From Elysia marginata (Eukaryota > Mollusca > Gastropoda > Plakobranchidae), in NCBI GenBank assembly GCA_019649035.1, contig BMAT01005504.1, positions 510,169-564,012 of the forward strand: DNA of 53,844 nucleotides, read 5' to 3'. The notes under the pieces were generated by a model. The model was given only the letters and a program-made list of their open reading frames with translations, had not been told where the DNA came from and searched no databases. The translations under genes and the position numbers were made by a program. Positions within the stretch are counted from its first letter, which is position 1; the number at the start of each line of letters is the position of its first letter. Of the stretch, positions 11,346 through 32,598 are shown in pieces.

Positions 11346-12153
11346 ATGGATACTGAATTTGTTTTATCCTCATTTTTTTTTTAACTTTTGCGTCAAGGCT
11401 TTAAAGTACAGGACACTGCCCACTTTATTTAGCTGTCATCTTCATGATGTGATGATTTAGGCCTAATACATCAGGGGCTAACAAAACATGGCATGAGTTA
11501 AAATGGCTTGCCCAGGATAGGGATGCTTGGAGAAATTTCTTTGGTGCCATATATGCTCTCAGATAGATGTAGAGTAGGTTTAATCTGCACCTACTCAGAG
11601 GGTACGTAAAACATCACATACTTTTATTTTGGCAATACATGACCATCATAGATAGTTTATAGGGAATTAGATCTAGATCTAGATTAGGATACAGCCCATT
11701 TCATATTCATGCCCCTAAGTTCTAAGCAAAAATTTGTGTGCAATAATAATGAAGTAGTGCAGTTTTTCAGTATACATTCCATGTACGATGCCCACTTAGG
11801 CAGACGTCCTGAACAGTTTTTATCCCCTCTACCTGGAGAATGGCGAGGTAATACGCGTTTTAAGGTTAAATTTGCCTATGATTTTTCCATACAAGTTGAT
11901 TAAAAGTTTGCGTTTCTTATTCTTCCCGCGGGTCAGACAAAGCAGTGCATGCAAAATTTATAGAGCTCTACTAGACTCTAGATCTAGAATCTAGTTATGA
12001 AAACGTGTAAAATCTAAACCATTTTACGAAAAATAGTAACAGCTGATTTACATTAAAATTTCTGGATAACTTAGTCAAGAAAGTCAGGAGTAAAATACAG
12101 TCATAGAGCATTTTAAGTTTAGCCCTACCTATGGTACCTGTTTTGTTTACACA
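11346..12153. other. Spacer with TCTAGATC-rich patches
   Basis: Two clusters of AGATCTAG words (about 11668-11690 and 11970-12000). The open frame at 11709-11903 has no recognisable content. No gene seen. Confidence 0.4.
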
Positions 12154-12380
12154 TGAACCTAATTACCGACGAAAGCCAAGGAAAAATAACTCTATGATAT
12201 TAATTTTTATACACAGATTACAGAGTTGTGTCCCTTGTTAAAAAAAGGCGCGGTTTGTTGCGAGGGTAAATAAAAGATTTTAACGGGGTAAATTTTACTT
12301 AGAAAGGATGTTTGGAAATGTAACAGAAAGTAGGCCTACGAACGTAATCAGTACTTTTAGACAAAAAGCAATAGCACATT
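12154..12380 (+). repeat. Inverted-repeat family, left copy
   Basis: Runs from TGAACCTAATTACCGA through CCAAGGAAAAATAACTC, GAGTTGTGTCC, GTAGGCCTACGAACGTAATC to GCACATT. The reverse complement of 16794-16999 follows it throughout with substitutions and small indels. No coding content. Confidence 0.8.
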
Positions 12381-12429
12381 GTGGACTGGACTTAAAGAAC
12401 ATACCGGGTCCGTGAAGATGCACAACAAC

Positions 12430-14130
12430 AAAAAAACGAGTAACAACTGGTCAAAATTCAAATCATTTAATAACATAACACTTAATTCATTTTACAAATA
12501 ACGTAAGTATATGTACATAAACACAAGTATAACATTTAATTTCTCAGCCACTATGGCTACGAATTGATCAATAAGAAAGCCACCAAGGCTAGAAGGTACA
12601 CAAATGAAAAGGGATGTAAATATGCCTCTGAAGTTGTATGTTTTCCGAAGTGCCATTAAGGCTTGAAATCAATCTTATTCCTTCACACCACACAGGTATG
12701 ATTATCCTTACTTAGGACAATAAGTAATGATACAATTTATTACGTATGAAACGACAGATCCTTGTCGTACTGAGGAGGAGTCAACTTTTGCCGTACTTGG
12801 CATAGCCCCGAACCGTGAAACAAAGAAAAGCTACATTACAACCCTACTACAACTGACTTACTTGACTTAGGGCCTTTCGCATCTCAGTGCTCCGACTGGG
12901 ACGCCTCGGCTGCTTCTCGAATCCTCGCTGTAAGCTTGGTCCACTCGTCTCTCTGCTGTGCTATCACAGTGTAGTCTGTGTGTGCTATAGATCTCAGGTG
13001 CTCTAGGTCGTGGCTGCTTTTCAGTTGCAAGTTTCTGTTTATGATTCGGGAAAGGTCTTGGTTTACGACGACAGGGAGTGTTGTTAGTGGACGTCCTTTA
13101 AATTTGCTGCGTTCCGTCACGAAATATCCGCTCATTGTTTGATAAGCGGGAATTTGGCGGTCTCGTCTCAATATATGACCGTAAAGGCGCCAACGACTTT
13201 CAAGAATAAATATTGAGAGAGGGCGTTCATTGCGCTTATTGTACAGAGATGAATTTGTTATTTTCACGGGGTACTTGATGTTGAGTACTTTCTTTAGTTG
13301 TTTTCTATGGAACGCGTTAAGTCTTTTTTCTTGTGATTGTGTAGGTGCCCATGCTCCGCAGTTATAGGTAAGAACTGACTTCACCAGTGCTTCATAGAGT
13401 TTGAGTTTTGTATTTTTTTGTGATTTTGTCTCCTTTTAACCAGACGTTTTTCAGTTTTACTAGAGCTGCTGAGGAGAGTTGTTTTCGTCTTTCTATATCC
13501 TCTTGGTCTCCTATCAGGGTGCCGACCTTTTTGGTGGTTTGCCAGTTTGTCTCCCCTCTTGAAAGGTTTGTAAATTCTGTCTTGTCAACGTTCACTTGCA
13601 GATTGTATTTTTCTAAAACTTTACCTACTTCTTCTAAGTCTATGTCCTGAAAAGCAACAAGTCGACGTCGTCTGCGTACGCTATCTCTCTTGGCAACACT
13701 TTTTCAAGTGGAATCGAAGGTTTGGGCAGGACTGGTCTTACTTCTTTAAGAGCGTGTTCCAGGTATTTTGTGAACAGGACGGGACTGAGGCTATCCCCTT
13801 GTGGGGTGCCGACGTTGCTGAAGAAAGGTTTCTTTTCAGTTGCTCCAATTATTTTTGTATCGATAATGGTGTTGCTCAGAAGAAATCGTATGATTCTGTG
13901 TTCATCTTCGTTGACAATGTCTTCTAGTATCTTTAACAGGGTTTCTCTGTTTATCGTGTCAAAGGCTGCTGACATGTCAATCCCAGCGATCTTGATTGCT
14001 ATGTTCTCTATGTTGACGTTCGCTGCCAGCCGTCCATGCGACATCTGACGTACTTCGGTTTGGTCGAAAACTACTTTGACTGTGTGATAGATACTGCTCA
14101 ACATGAGGTCCTATTCTTTCCAATACTATC
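12430..14130 (-). mobile_element. Decayed LINE (YADD reverse transcriptase, 5'-truncated)
   Basis: Three consecutive minus-strand frames form one RT ORF interrupted by two frameshifts: one just after YADDVDLL near 13640-13660, and one at an A7 run near 13420. The N-terminal end is missing. Outer ends are approximate; the 12430-12880 part would be its 3' untranslated region. Confidence 0.75.
12884..14104 (-). pseudogene. Reverse transcriptase ORF remnant
   Basis: Motif A IDMSAAFDTINRETLL, motif B VGTPQGDSLSPVLFTKYLE, and the catalytic EIAYADDVDLLLF are all present. The next frame carries NVDKTEFTNL, and the last frame carries LTYNCGAWAP, LNAFHRKQLKKVLNI and WRLYGHILRR, the usual RT thumb/connection of LINE ORF2 proteins. 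The catalytic YADD is intact although the ORF is broken twice, so decay is fairly recent. No endonuclease domain is visible upstream. Confidence 0.85.
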
Positions 14131-14271
14131 TAGTATCTTAGATAGGTCTTAAGTTTTTGGGTGGTCCTATCGGTTTTACAAAGATGAAACTATTACTAAC
14201 GCGGCGTACGACGACCCGACACCGACAGATACAATACTTACAGCACAAATTTGTTCAGGACCGATACAATA

Positions 14272-14350
14272 CTTCTGCTTCTGCTTCTGCTTCTGTTTCT
14301 GCTTCTGCTTCTGCTCCACCTCCACTTCCACCTCCACCTCCACCTCCTGG
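14272..14350 (+). repeat. Compound microsatellite (CTTCTG)n-(CCACCT)n
   Basis: About eight CTTCTG-like units are followed by about six CCACCT-like units. The open frame through it (alternating Ser/Ala then poly-Pro) is a by-product of the repeat. Confidence 0.9.
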
Positions 14351-14356
14351 GTTAAT

Positions 14357-14522
14357 TAAAAAGAACAGAGTTAATACAGGAGAAGGCAATTTGGATAAAA
14401 AAAAGAGATTGCAGGAATGGGGAATGATTAAAAGAAGAAAAAAACAGAGCCAACAACCGAGACAGAAATACTTTGGTCCAGAGGTAGACAATCAGTTTTT
14501 GGACCTACAGGTCCAGGGTTCG
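14357..14522 (+). repeat. Inverted-repeat arm 2, left copy
   Basis: AAAAAGAACAGAGTTAATAC through CCAACAACCGAGACAGAAAT to GAGGTAGACAATCAGTTTTT and GGACCTA. The reverse complement of 16378-16550 matches along the whole stretch. It runs straight into SINE copy B, whose head it may belong to. Confidence 0.75.
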
Positions 14523-14785
14523 AGCCATGGGTTCTGCTTGTCGACATTTAGGCCTACTCATTGAGAAGGGTTATTTACACACATTTCGTTATAGAACTCA
14601 GAGGTTAATTGAGTACGGCAACCAGTTTTATGGGCAGTGAAACATCTTGTCACAGTGCTAGAGTGATGCGCTTTTACGGCTGTTTCTCTGTGAGTCCAGA
14701 GTGTAATTTGATTGGTAATGGCCTGTTGAGAAATCTATGTAAAGTGCTAAGAGCATTAGTGGATTAGGCGCTTTATAAAAATACT
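14500..14785 (+). repeat. tRNA-derived SINE, copy B
   Basis: B-box-like GGTTCGAGCC at about 14518, then CATTTAGGCC, GAGAAGGGTTATTTACA, CTCTGTGAGT, and a tail GTGGATTAGGCGCTTTATAA plus A-run. Same order as 706-1003. A clear A box is not seen upstream, so the head is truncated or fused to another repeat. Confidence 0.75.
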
Positions 14786-16377
14786 TTTAGGTTTCACCTT
14801 TAAACACTTGCCATTATTATCATTAGGTACTTTAACGTTAAGCAGGCTTTATTCTACTAGCATTTTACAATAGGGGTTTTCAGAACTGGTTACTTAAATA
14901 ATTAGTACAGGGTAAAGTTTACACGTGATCATCCTAAGTTATGTAATTATGGTTGAATAAGTTTTTGTAATGGATAGATTGAACTTTTTATAGAGGAACA
15001 CTGAAATAATAATATTTATGATATTAATGGCAATAATGAATAATTTGATGTAGGGCATAAGCATCACATTGTTGTTATTTTATATCCTGTCAGCTCATAT
15101 CAAGAGTTTTCAAGAAAAAATCTTAAACTCTTTTTTACGTGCAGCCTTAGACCTAAATATTATTACTAGATTTTTAAAGAAATTGAAAAAGAAGAAAAAC
15201 AGTGTTGCATAAAGAGAGACATGGTGTACACTTGAAGTTGAAATGAGATCGATGGTACATTTCCGTTAGAAAGATCAATTCTTTAATAGAATTTAGAGAT
15301 ATTAAAAGGAAGAATGGCATCTTAAGGGATCTCTCAATTCGTAGGACAGTCTCACGTTACTCTACAGGTCCTGGGCTTGATCCCACATGCAGGACATATT
15401 CAATGCCCTCTGCTCACTTAGTTAAAAATTGGGTATCTAGGTCTCTTTTACAGGGATGTAAATATTTAACTTCAGCTTTTCTTTCTTTATAAGTTAGAGT
15501 TTTCAACTGAATTTTTAAAACTTATCAAGAAAAACTCAAGCCATAAAACAACACCTGTTTACAAGTAATATCTTAATTATTATCTCGGATGTCTGTACTA
15601 AAAATAATAAAGCTCAACTCCCGCTCCTTGGGTCTATTATTGAGTTGAATTCTCTATGTTTCTCTATAGACCTATTTAAAAGTTTTGAAAATTTTAAAAT
15701 CTTTTTTCTTGAAAAACATTGTAGTACGGTACTTAAAAAGACTTAAAGAATCTTGCATCACGTTCCAGGTTTTTCTTCTTTGGTCTTATCGACCAGTGTC
15801 TTGAAAAGACTTAAAAAGTAAAGACGTCAAAAAGACAAACAAACAAAACATAAAAACAATGAAAACCTAACTTCTATAGAGTGTGACAAAATGATGAGTA
15901 GTGATTAATGGATCTATAACAGTTTCAATATTTCAACAGACATGTTCAACTGTGCAAGTGCTTATAAGAAAAAGGTACATTTCTTGACGACTTAGAAAAC
16001 AGTAGCTACCATTCGCATTTTATATGTATATTCACGTTAAAATTATAGAACCCAATATATTTAAAGACAAATTCTTCTCTGTTTGTCATGTTTGTATTTT
16101 GAGGAAACCTCACACTAGCCATAATTTTATTCAAAAGGTTGAATTAAAAAAAAATTTTTTTGTTAAAAATTGCAATCAAACCACTCAAAAAATTGAAAAG
16201 GGCGCTCACAACTCCTAAATCACCAAAAGTAGTAATATCGATCCTCAACTTGATTTTTTTTATAAAAGTAACCTTTTAAAGTTTGATAGCTCAGAAAAAT
16301 GCATTGTTAAAAGTATCAGCGCCTTGTCTTGTGAATATTGAGAAATCTAACTCATTTGGACTAGTTTCAAAGGCATA
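14786..16377. other. Spacer with a possible degenerate SINE head
   Basis: At 15355-15400 CTACAGGTCCTGGGCTTGAT resembles the B-box region of SINE copy B (17 of 20 bases), but no body follows clearly. Otherwise AT-rich with no gene recognised; the 16024-16218 open frame has no recognisable content. Confidence 0.4.
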
Positions 16378-16550
16378 AAAACCCTGTATCTCTAGGTCGA
16401 AAAACTGAATGTCTACCTCTGGACCACAACAAAGTATTTCTGTCTCGGTTGTTGGCTCGTTTTTTTTTTTTTTTAATCATTCACCACTTCTGCACTCTCT
16501 TCTTTCTTTTTTTCAAATTGACTTCTCCGTTATTAGCCCTGTTCTTTTTT
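16378..16550 (-). repeat. Inverted-repeat arm 2, right copy
   Basis: Reverse complement reads AAAAAAGAACAGGGCTAATA…CCAACAACCGAGACAGAAAT…GAGGTAGACATTCAGTTTTT, matching 14357-14522 including the start of the adjacent GACCTA…CAGGGTT region. A long T-run at 16461-16476 expands the matching A-run of the left copy. Confidence 0.75.
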
Positions 16551-16793
16551 ATTCATCCAGTACTTCTTTTGTCTATTTTTAAATAAAACACCAATATTAA
16601 ACACCTTTTAAAAAGCCATGTTGTCTCGCTTTGTACCTATATGATAGTTGAGGATGTTACAAGCTTGATGGTAAAGGTAACAAAAAATATCATTTAGAAG
16701 GAAAAAAGGATCAATGTACTTTACATAATGACTTTTTAATATGTAAATTGCACATTGCAATGATATAGCTATAGGCCTGCTAATGATCGTGAT

Positions 16794-16999
16794 AATGTGC
16801 GATTGTTTTCTGTCTAAAATGACTGATTACGTTCGTAAGCCTACTTCAGTTAGATTTCCCAACATCTTTGCCAAGTTATCAACCCTCACAACAAACCACG
16901 CCTCTTTTTAACAATGGACACAACTCTCCAATTCTGTGTTTAAAATACTCTTGATCATAGAGTTATTTTTCCTTGGCTTTCCTCGGTAATTAGGTTCAA
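16794..16999 (-). repeat. Inverted-repeat family, right copy
   Basis: Reverse complement of 12154-12380 with indels, sharing GAACCTAATTACCGA, CCAAGGAAAAATAACTC, GTTGTGTCC and ACGAACGTAATCAGT. About 4.4 kb separates the two arms. Confidence 0.8.
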
Positions 17000-18122
17000 G
17001 TCATCAATAACAGCTTAGATAACAGCTCTAGCAGTAAGCAAAGCAATTGAAAGAACTTCTGTAACAGAGGTCGTCGACAACAGATCACATCTCTGAAGGA
17101 GAGAATCGACTGATACTGAATTAAAATTTAAATTATTCGGAATTTATCTAGATCTAGATCTATTATGTTATCTGCAGTTTGTAGGGCTGTTATTTCAACA
17201 GCAGTATGTATAAAAATTATTCGGCGCTTTTTCGTTTGTCCCTTCTAGATTCTCTAGATCTAGATCTACTCCACGTCTCCAGCGTTTGGTCCGTTACAGT
17301 TCTCATACATGATGTAGATCTATAAATCTATATCTACATCTAGTATCTAGGCCTACAGGCTACACTCTCCACCCACTGCAGTTCTCACACACTTTCCACT
17401 AAACTTAGGCCTCACTGGAACCACCGACCAATCACTGGAACAGATAAAAAAAGAGAGACACCTCAAATAGGCTTACAACCGCTACAGTCTCATGCACTCT
17501 CGAACTGCTGTAGTTCTATCTCACTTTGCTGGCCAGCGGGCCAATCACTGGAACAGATTATAGAGACAACAAAGTGACCTTGGGCATATTGTCCGCTAGC
17601 AACCACGCGCTAGGCTAAGCCGAATGAGTCATTGTGATTGAGTGCGAGCCATGCGCCGGGGCATAGGTGGTGAATGAAACCCAGGAGGCACCGCGCTGTG
17701 ATTGATGAATGAAGTTTACCAATAGTAATTGGTGCCAACAAAAAAAAAATTCAAAATAGAAATTGAAGTACTTTTCACGGTAGCAGGCCAATGCCAAGAT
17801 TATGCTGAGATCTAATTCTAAGCCTACTTGCCGCATTAAAACTAATAAAAGGTTTTTTAACAGAAAAGGGTCCTTCTTTTGGAATTTTCACCAGGTAAAA
17901 TGGGCTAGGTATTTTATTTGGGAAAAGTTTGGTGGAGATAATCTATAGATATGAGAACTGTAGCGGGCCCAATGCTGGAGTAGTTTAATAGTACATATTT
18001 TTAAAGAAGAGAAAGCGAAAACCCATGTTTTAACTGCTAATAACCCTTTAAAGAATTAAACTATCATTTTACAGCGAATAAAACTTTCGGATTTTGAGTT
18101 TGAGCATTTAATGCATATATAA
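17000..18122. other. Spacer rich in TCTAGATC words
   Basis: AGATCTAGATC clusters at about 17149-17165, 17245-17270 and 17315-17350. Two near-repeats of CCAATCACTGGAACAGAT occur at about 17428 and 17540. No exon was recognised; the missing NDUFV2 first exon could be anywhere in the 10.1-21.1 kb interval. Confidence 0.4.
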
Positions 18123-20044
18123 ATATGGGCCATTCTCACCCAATCATGGTAAATTCGTAACATTTTAGTCCAAAATTCAAAATCAAGTTAGAGATACAAA
18201 AATGCACTGAATATTCATTATATTGCTTCTTACATTCAATTTTCATATGCCAAAGTATCAGAGCAGCTGTACAAGTACTTTTTGAGAAAAACACATTTAA
18301 ATATCATTTACTGGGTGCGTTGCAAACATTACCTGGATGAAACATTTCATTTAACATCACAAAAAATTCAAATAAAAACTTTTTCTTTTTGGAACAGATT
18401 ATATTTATTCCAATATATATACTAGCATCATAGAAAAATTGATGCAATTTCATTCATAAGAACTACACTATTTTAAACATTATTTGTTGCAAACATTACA
18501 GGACAGAACAGTTGTTTGGACATAAGACATAAATGTTTGATTATCTCAACATTTATTTAAAACACAACATCCAAAATCCCACAAAGTATTTTACAAGTCA
18601 AACACACAGCTTAATGAAGTAAACAAACAAAAAGTGTTGATTTAAATTTTAATACTCCTTTATAACCAATGTTGCAAATGTAACAGGACAATAAAAAGAA
18701 AGAAATAAGAGAAATGCTAGATTTGCCTTTTCTATGAAGCTGGAAATCAACTTTGTTTTTAGAAAACGGTACCAGATATCTACTTGATGCCTACAAATTC
18801 AATTATTAGAAATACAGTCGACATTAATCACTGAAATCCTCATATTTAGTTGCAAACATTATCTGCACTTGTTAAACTTCGTGTCCATGTTAATGTTTAC
18901 AACAGCTTGCCCTCTCGAGATAGATCTACATTGCCATACGCATGCTGAAAATTTATAAATTAATATTTTAATCTGAAATCACACAATATCTGTTTTTCTT
19001 TCGGCTACAGGCTTTTATAAATGATCAGCTAGGCTCTTAGGTTGCAATCATTTCAAGGACCTCAAGTTTGTTCTAGTCCTGTTAATGTTTGAACTGTTTT
19101 GTTAACCAATTTTTAAGTTAATGTATTTTGTAAGCAGTACACCTGGAGCCTGAATAACTTGAGGCTCACACACAACGTGAATTAATAAGAATAACAAGTC
19201 AAATGATCTATTTGACTGTTTGGCGATCAATTTTGTTGCAATCGTTTACACAAAATGCGGACAAAGTTGCAATCATTACCGCTCCTGATTTCCGTGACTG
19301 GAACCGAAAGTTGCCTTTCATAGGTTCCGCCATCTTGAAACCCGGCAGCAAAAAAGTTACAGCTGGGAAGTACAGCTTGGGATGCTTATAAAACACTGAT
19401 GCAAAAATACGAAACGAAAACCGTGTTGCAGGTCAAGGACAGTGTTGCAATCATTACCTCGTGACTTTATTTTTAGACGCTGTAAATTGTTTGTCCCATA
19501 TTCGCTCACAGCTACTCGATGAGAAAGAAGACCGGCGGAAATGACAAACGCAATCTTTTTTATTACGGAGCAATACTTTTTAAAGAAATTGCTTGTTTTA
19601 GAGTGGTTTGCTTAAGTTTCTTTTCATTAAAACGGACTATACAGGTAATGATTGCAACAGCATTTTTTATCGTCGATATTAAAAATCTATGGCAAAAAAA
19701 CATTATGGCAAACAATGTCAACAGATACAGTGATAAATCTCCTTTGCGAAAATAGTTTTTTCTGCATAATTTTTCATCATTACTTTGGTGTAATTTAAAT
19801 TTTCCAATGGGTCTCCTGGAATGTTACAAAATATGTGTGTTTTTTTAACAAAAAATCATGATTATTTTTAATTTTCTTCTATCCTGTAATTATCTCGCAG
19901 TCACCCAGCTACATGCAGCTTTGATAAACTCTTTTAAAAACATGTAGGAGTTTTTGTTTTTTTTTGGTAATAGTATTTTGTTTGTTTTTAGACTTTTTTT
20001 ATGACAACGTGTTGCTTACATGATTGGGTGAGAATGACCCATAT
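18123..20044. mobile_element. 1.9-kb DNA transposon-like element with 26-bp terminal inverted repeats
   Basis: The left end 18123-18148 contains GGGCCATTCTCACCCAATCA and the right end 20019-20044 is its inverse, TGATTGGGTGAGAATGACCC, with one mismatch in 26. Flanking ATAT on both sides may be a target duplication. No transposase is recognisable, so it is non-autonomous. It carries the iterated motif described separately. Confidence 0.7.
18319..19658 (+). repeat. Iterated GTTGCAANCATTAC motif array (dispersed within element)
   Basis: Copies begin at 18319, 18486, 18671, 18849, 19041, 19235, 19266 and 19444 (forward) and at 19644-19658 (inverse, GGTAATGATTGCAAC). Core is GTTGCAA then (A/T)CATTAC, often followed by AGGACA-like or CTG-like bases. 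Spacing is mostly 165-195 bases. Copies are imperfect (for example GTTGCAATCATTTCAAGGAC at 19041). Confidence 0.7.
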
Positions 20045-20326
20045 ATCCTGGCATTGGCCTACTGGCAAGGCTGACAGAATGAAAGGAATGATAACTCATT
20101 TTTAACGCCAGAGGGCCAATCCAAGCCTAAAATTGAAAAGTACCTTTGAATGACCATCTTTATTTTGAAGTACTTCTTATAATAGTTAATACCCCAAATT
20201 CTCATTAGATCCTTAAATTTAAAATCTGTACCCTTGTTCAGTCACTAATCACTAAATCAGTGTCAGGTTTTTTTAAAGTCAAATGCTCACTTTGTCTGTT
20301 GTTAAATGAAAAAGACTTACTTTATA

Positions 20327-20970
20327 CAGTGGAATCCGCGAGAAGTCAACTCTCAGAGTCTGAAACACCTGGCAACGGTCATGTTTTTTCCTTCTTTATT
20401 TAAATAACTTTATTTCGCATTTGGTCAACTGCCTCGGACCTATTCTTGCTTAAACTATAAAGTCAACACCTCGTGGCCAGATGGGAAGAGATCTAGAGAT
20501 AACACAGATGGGTCTTGATAGAGACAAAGTGGGTGGGGGGGCAATCTTTGTTTCCATTCATGACAGAAGACACAGCGCATGCTCACCTGCTTGGGCCCAC
20601 TGGCCTGGCGAGGGCTAGTGGAGGATAGGGGAGGGCTAGTGCAGCTGGACAGGTGCTGATTAGAGCAGTTCACTGATGATTCTCCCACTCCACTTCGCTT
20701 CACTACACTAATCCAACAATTTACCGTCGTGCGCACAAGGTCTTTCCATGTACACAACCATGCATTCCATCCAGGTGTCTAAGTATGTAATGAAATTGTT
20801 CTGAGTACCTTCCTAGTGGTCACGCTGGGCTCGTTTGAATACTAGAGCTCTTACAGATTGCACTACGTTACAACCTACNNNNNNNNNNNNNNNNNNNNNN
20901 NNNNNNNNNNNNNNNTAAAGTCAACACTTTTTTCAGTCCTGAGGTGTTGGCTTTATCCGGATTCCACTTC
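20327..20970 (+). mobile_element. MITE family 1, copy 1 (TA-flanked, GTTGACTT-rich ends)
   Basis: Begins TA|CAGTGGAATCCGCGAGAAGT and ends GGATTCCACTT; the interior ends carry repeated AGTCAAC/GTTGACTT. The same sequence occurs inverted at 39103-39755. An assembly gap (20879-20915) interrupts it. No coding capacity; the 100-codon minus-strand frame inside is incidental. TIR and TA target site suggest a Tc1/mariner-pogo-type parent. Confidence 0.85.
20879..20915. other. Assembly gap (37 N)
   Basis: Run of N inside MITE family 1 copy 1. Confidence 1.
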
Positions 20971-21180
20971 AGTATGGAATAGCTTGGCTTATAATAAATT
21001 TTTATCTCTATTAACTTTCTAAGACTAAATTTCATTTATCAAGCAGGTCATTGATTACATTACTAAAAGTCTGTCTACAATCTCTATCCATCATGCCTTT
21101 CCTCTTCATCTGTGTATTACAAAAAATTATAATATAGATCTATCTTTTAATCAAATTAGTTATCTTTCTATCCTGTTCAG
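20971..21180. other. NDUFV2 intron upstream of first visible exon
   Basis: AT-rich intron sequence ending in a polypyrimidine tract (TCTTTCTATCCTGTTCAG). Confidence 0.6.
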
Positions 21181-31732
<10,552 letters not shown>

Positions 31733-32239
31733 ATCAACTTTCTAGAGTATAATTAGTTTATTTTTTAAATAATTCCATCACAGCATGAGTTAAAAAAATA
31801 CTTGTAAGACACTGGTGATTGTTCAATAGTATGTATTTGCTAGATTTACTCTGTAATGTTTTCAAACAAGGTATAACTAGCACTTGTGCAGTCTTAATTT
31901 ATCAAATATCTAGAGAGTGCTCACTCAAAATGACTGATATAAATTAAAATGCTGATCTTGTTAAAGCAATAGTTTAGAAAGTGATTGTGAAGATTATTTC
32001 GCACATATATTTGATTCTGTTTACACAATGTACATAAAATGACTACAAGTTGATAGTAATTGATAAGTTTCATGGTTTGTTTGACGAAGAAAACATACAA
32101 AATGTAAATGTATTAAAATATGGAAGTTATTTTGATTTTTTCGTGTTTATCAGTTGCATTTTACTGCAGATTCTTTTTTTTTTATCCTGTTTGTACCTGA
32201 ATCCAATTTGATCATCAGTTTGATGTTTAGTTTGTCTGT
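31733..32239. other. NDUFV2 3' flank / 3' UTR
   Basis: Expected 3' UTR. Candidate poly(A) signals are only variants (ATTAAAATG about 31945, CATAAAATG about 32035). Confidence 0.5.
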
Positions 32240-32598
32240 CCTGTATTTCTAATGGCTCGATTATACGTTCAAACGTGTTTGATAGCATTTTGCGATACAT
32301 GGTTAGCGAATCGTACGTAAAAGAAAACGTCATTTTTACAAAGTGGCTGCACGTATTTTATCTGCATGAGTCCAACCAGCCCCGTGATTACACGCTAAAA
32401 AACCGTCGCATGCTTAGCTTACAAGGTCAACGGAAATTCCAGATTGATCAAGTTATTGTGTAGCTGTAAATGGTTGATAGACAAGAAAAAGGAAGTGTTG
32501 GAAAAAAATGGGTTTTAGTTTTTAGGAGATACGCATTATCGCATGTAAATCTTTCGGAAGAGATTAAGGCATACCCGTAAGATTTTAATAATTTCATT
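32240..32598 (-). repeat. 0.36-kb dispersed repeat, copy 1
   Basis: The reverse complement starts AATGAAATTATTAAAATCTT, passes through TATGCCTTAATCTCTTCCG, CTTCCTTTTTCTTGTCTAT, TTGACCTTGTAAGC, GGGGCTGGTTGGACTCATGC and ends GTTTGAACGT…GAGCCAT. It matches 50541-50900 along its whole length. No conserved reading frame between copies. Confidence 0.8.

Noticed and set aside
14157-14564. 135-codon frame with Ser/Ala and poly-Pro stretches
   Set aside because: It is a translated microsatellite fused to repeat DNA; the adjoining sequence is an inverted repeat copy and a SINE.
16618-16632. ATGTTGTCTCGCTTT followed by GT as the NDUFV2 first exon (MLSRF)
   Set aside because: It looks like the start of an import presequence and is in the right phase, but the donor GTACCT is weak, the exon would be only 15 nt and it lies among repeats.
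19203-19396. Overlapping 62-codon frames on both strands
   Set aside because: Both lie inside the 18.1-20.0 kb element, overlap each other almost completely and include the iterated motif; no known domain.
20455-20757. 100-codon minus-strand frame
   Set aside because: It is inside MITE family 1 copy 1 and is not preserved in copy 2.
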